DNA from: Acidimicrobiaceae bacterium
GTDB lineage: Bacteria; Actinomycetota; Acidimicrobiia; Acidimicrobiales; RAAP-2
Length of the DNA: 5,615 nucleotides
Direction: 5' to 3'
NCBI GenBank assembly: GCA_003133075.1
Contig: PKZN01000156.1
Location: 14,870 to 20,484, forward strand
Part shown: piece after piece, positions 5,022 to 5,615 of the stretch
Position numbering within the stretch: position 1 is the first letter of the stretch
Layout: each line of letters starts with the position of its first letter
Position numbers and translations under genes: made by a program
Notes under the pieces: model-generated
Databases searched by the model: none
What the model saw: the letters and a program-made list of their open reading frames with translations, nothing else
Told to the model about the DNA's origin: nothing

Positions 5022-5615
5022 CTAGCGGCGATTGCGACCGGCGGCGACCACGCGGACGTTCTTCGCCTCTCGACCCTTGGGGCCCTGGGCCTCTTCGAAG
5101 GTGATCTTCTGGCCCTGGCTGAGGGACTTGAAGCCGTCGCCGACGATGGAGGAGAAGTGGATGAAGAGGTCGTCACCCTTGTCGTCGCTCGCGAAACCAA
5201 AGCCTTTGGAGTCGTTGAAGAAACTCACGACCGCTTCCTTGCCGCGTGGGCGGTTCGCGCCCTCGGCTCGCGACGGCTGGTGCTCACGACGCTCGAAACC
5301 TCGAGTCGATCGAACTGGTACCTCGCTCGTTCGGTGCTCGCGACGCGGGGCGACGCGCTCTCGTGACTCGTGGCGCTCGACACTGCGTGGCGCGCGTTCG
5401 CGCGTCCTCGGAGCTTCGGGTCGCTTGGACGGCGTACGGTCGTCGAGACGTTCGGCCGCGACCGCGTCGTCGACGGCGCCGAGACGAATCGCCACGGCGT
5501 CTTCACGGGTGTCGATCGAGGGATTGATGCCTAGGGCGCGCTGGAGTCGCTTGACCTGTCCGATGACGTCCTCGCCCACGAGCGAGATGACCGCGCCCGT
5601 GGCGCCGGCGCGACC
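5022..5615 (-). CDS. DEAD-box RNA helicase C-terminal end fused to a cold-shock domain (partial)
   Basis: The frame stays open to the right window edge, so only the last 197 residues are seen. The first visible residues, GRAGATGAVISLV, fit the end of helicase motif VI (HRxGRTGRAG...) and the closing strand of a DEAD-box core; QVKRLQRALGINPSID then resembles the usual stretch after the core. Next comes a linker of about 68 residues (5244-5447), very rich in Arg and Glu with Pro and Ser, probably disordered and RNA-binding. The last domain (5046-5243) is a cold-shock domain: RNP1 KGFGFA at visible residues 137-142, RNP2 DLFIHF at 149-154, then LSQGQKITFEEAQGPKGREAKNVRVV. The expected role is unwinding RNA structure while the cold-shock domain holds single strands. 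A GTG at 5579 could be misread as the start of a 185-aa protein, but conserved helicase sequence continues upstream of it. The FKBP gene follows 14 nt downstream. Confidence 0.82.
   Translation of the reverse strand, partial: GRAGATGAVISLVGEDVIGQVKRLQRALGINPSIDTREDAVAIRLGAVDDAVAAERLDDRTPSKRPEAPRTRERAPRSVERHESRERVAPRREHRTSEVPVRSTRGFERREHQPSRAEGANRPRGKEAVVSFFNDSKGFGFASDDKGDDLFIHFSSIVGDGFKSLSQGQKITFEEAQGPKGREAKNVRVVAAGRNRR
5046..5243 (-). other. Cold-shock domain (S1-like OB fold) within the helicase gene
   Basis: About 66 residues beginning GKEAVVSFFNDSKGFGFA. RNP1 and RNP2, the two single-strand nucleic-acid-binding motifs, are both intact. Compared with free CspA-type proteins (GTVKWFN...), the opening reads AVVSFFN, with the usual Trp replaced by Phe. 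It is a full domain, not a remnant. Confidence 0.9.

Noticed and set aside
4471..5025. Plus-strand open frame of 184 aa across the LON and FKBP gene ends
   Set aside because: Antisense to the well-supported FKBP gene and out of frame with the LON-domain gene; no domain seen.
5577..5579. GTG at 5579 as the start of a 185-aa cold-shock protein
   Set aside because: The frame continues upstream to the window edge with conserved helicase sequence (GRAGATGAVISL), so this GTG is an internal valine.
1..5615. Mobile element, CRISPR array, toxin-antitoxin or defence system
   Set aside because: No transposase, spaced direct repeats, attachment site or small toxin-like pair seen on either strand; the region is syntenic housekeeping.

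Overview
The window comes from a GC-rich bacterium, most likely an actinobacterium and perhaps outside the Mycobacteriales and Streptomycetales (for example Acidimicrobiia). The evidence is strong GC-ending codon use, many GTG starts, several -10 hexamers only 6 nt from a GTG start (leaderless transcription), and the gene order mec-cysO-cysM ... rph-rdgB. That order matches the Mycobacterium tuberculosis locus Rv1334-Rv1341, but without the rhomboid, murI and Rv1339-like genes that lie between cysM and rph there. The class-level placement is inference.

Left part (1-775, minus strand): the 5' portion of the tmRNA gene (ssrA), cut by the left window edge, sits directly downstream of smpB. Together they form the trans-translation ribosome-rescue module. 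The tmRNA 5' end, pseudoknots PK1 and PK2, the resume codon and a short tag frame (AKPQLAFAA, stop UAG) can all be read.

Middle part (776-3962, plus strand): a short divergent promoter region with a symmetric 36-bp interrupted palindrome separates smpB from mec (JAMM/Mov34 peptidase). Next come cysO (ubiquitin-like sulfur carrier) and cysM (O-phosphoserine-type cysteine synthase). In M. tuberculosis these three proteins make cysteine from a CysO thiocarboxylate: CysM forms a CysO-cysteine adduct and Mec releases the cysteine. CysO here carries two residues (Ala-Trp) after its terminal Gly-Gly, so it would need trimming before use. A palindrome overlaps a candidate promoter before cysO. After a 60-bp gap come rph (RNase PH) and rdgB (dITP/XTP pyrophosphatase), coupled by a 4-nt overlap.

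Right part (3998-5615): a stand-alone LON substrate-binding-domain protein (plus strand, leaderless GTG start) converges on an FKBP-type prolyl isomerase (minus strand). Their stop codons share one CTAG. Upstream of the FKBP gene, same strand and 14 nt away, is the 3' part of a gene whose frame stays open to the right window edge. It encodes the end of a DEAD-box RNA helicase core, a charged Arg/Glu-rich linker and a C-terminal cold-shock domain.

The window is mostly conserved housekeeping, with RNA metabolism, ribosome rescue, cysteine synthesis and nucleotide-pool cleaning side by side. I saw no mobile element, CRISPR array, tRNA or rRNA, and no gene-free stretch longer than 300 bases. The points most worth following up are the blocked CysO tail, the helicase-cold-shock fusion, the symmetric smpB/mec promoter region, the cysO operator and the SmpB tail substitutions. 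I see no clearly new multi-gene system.
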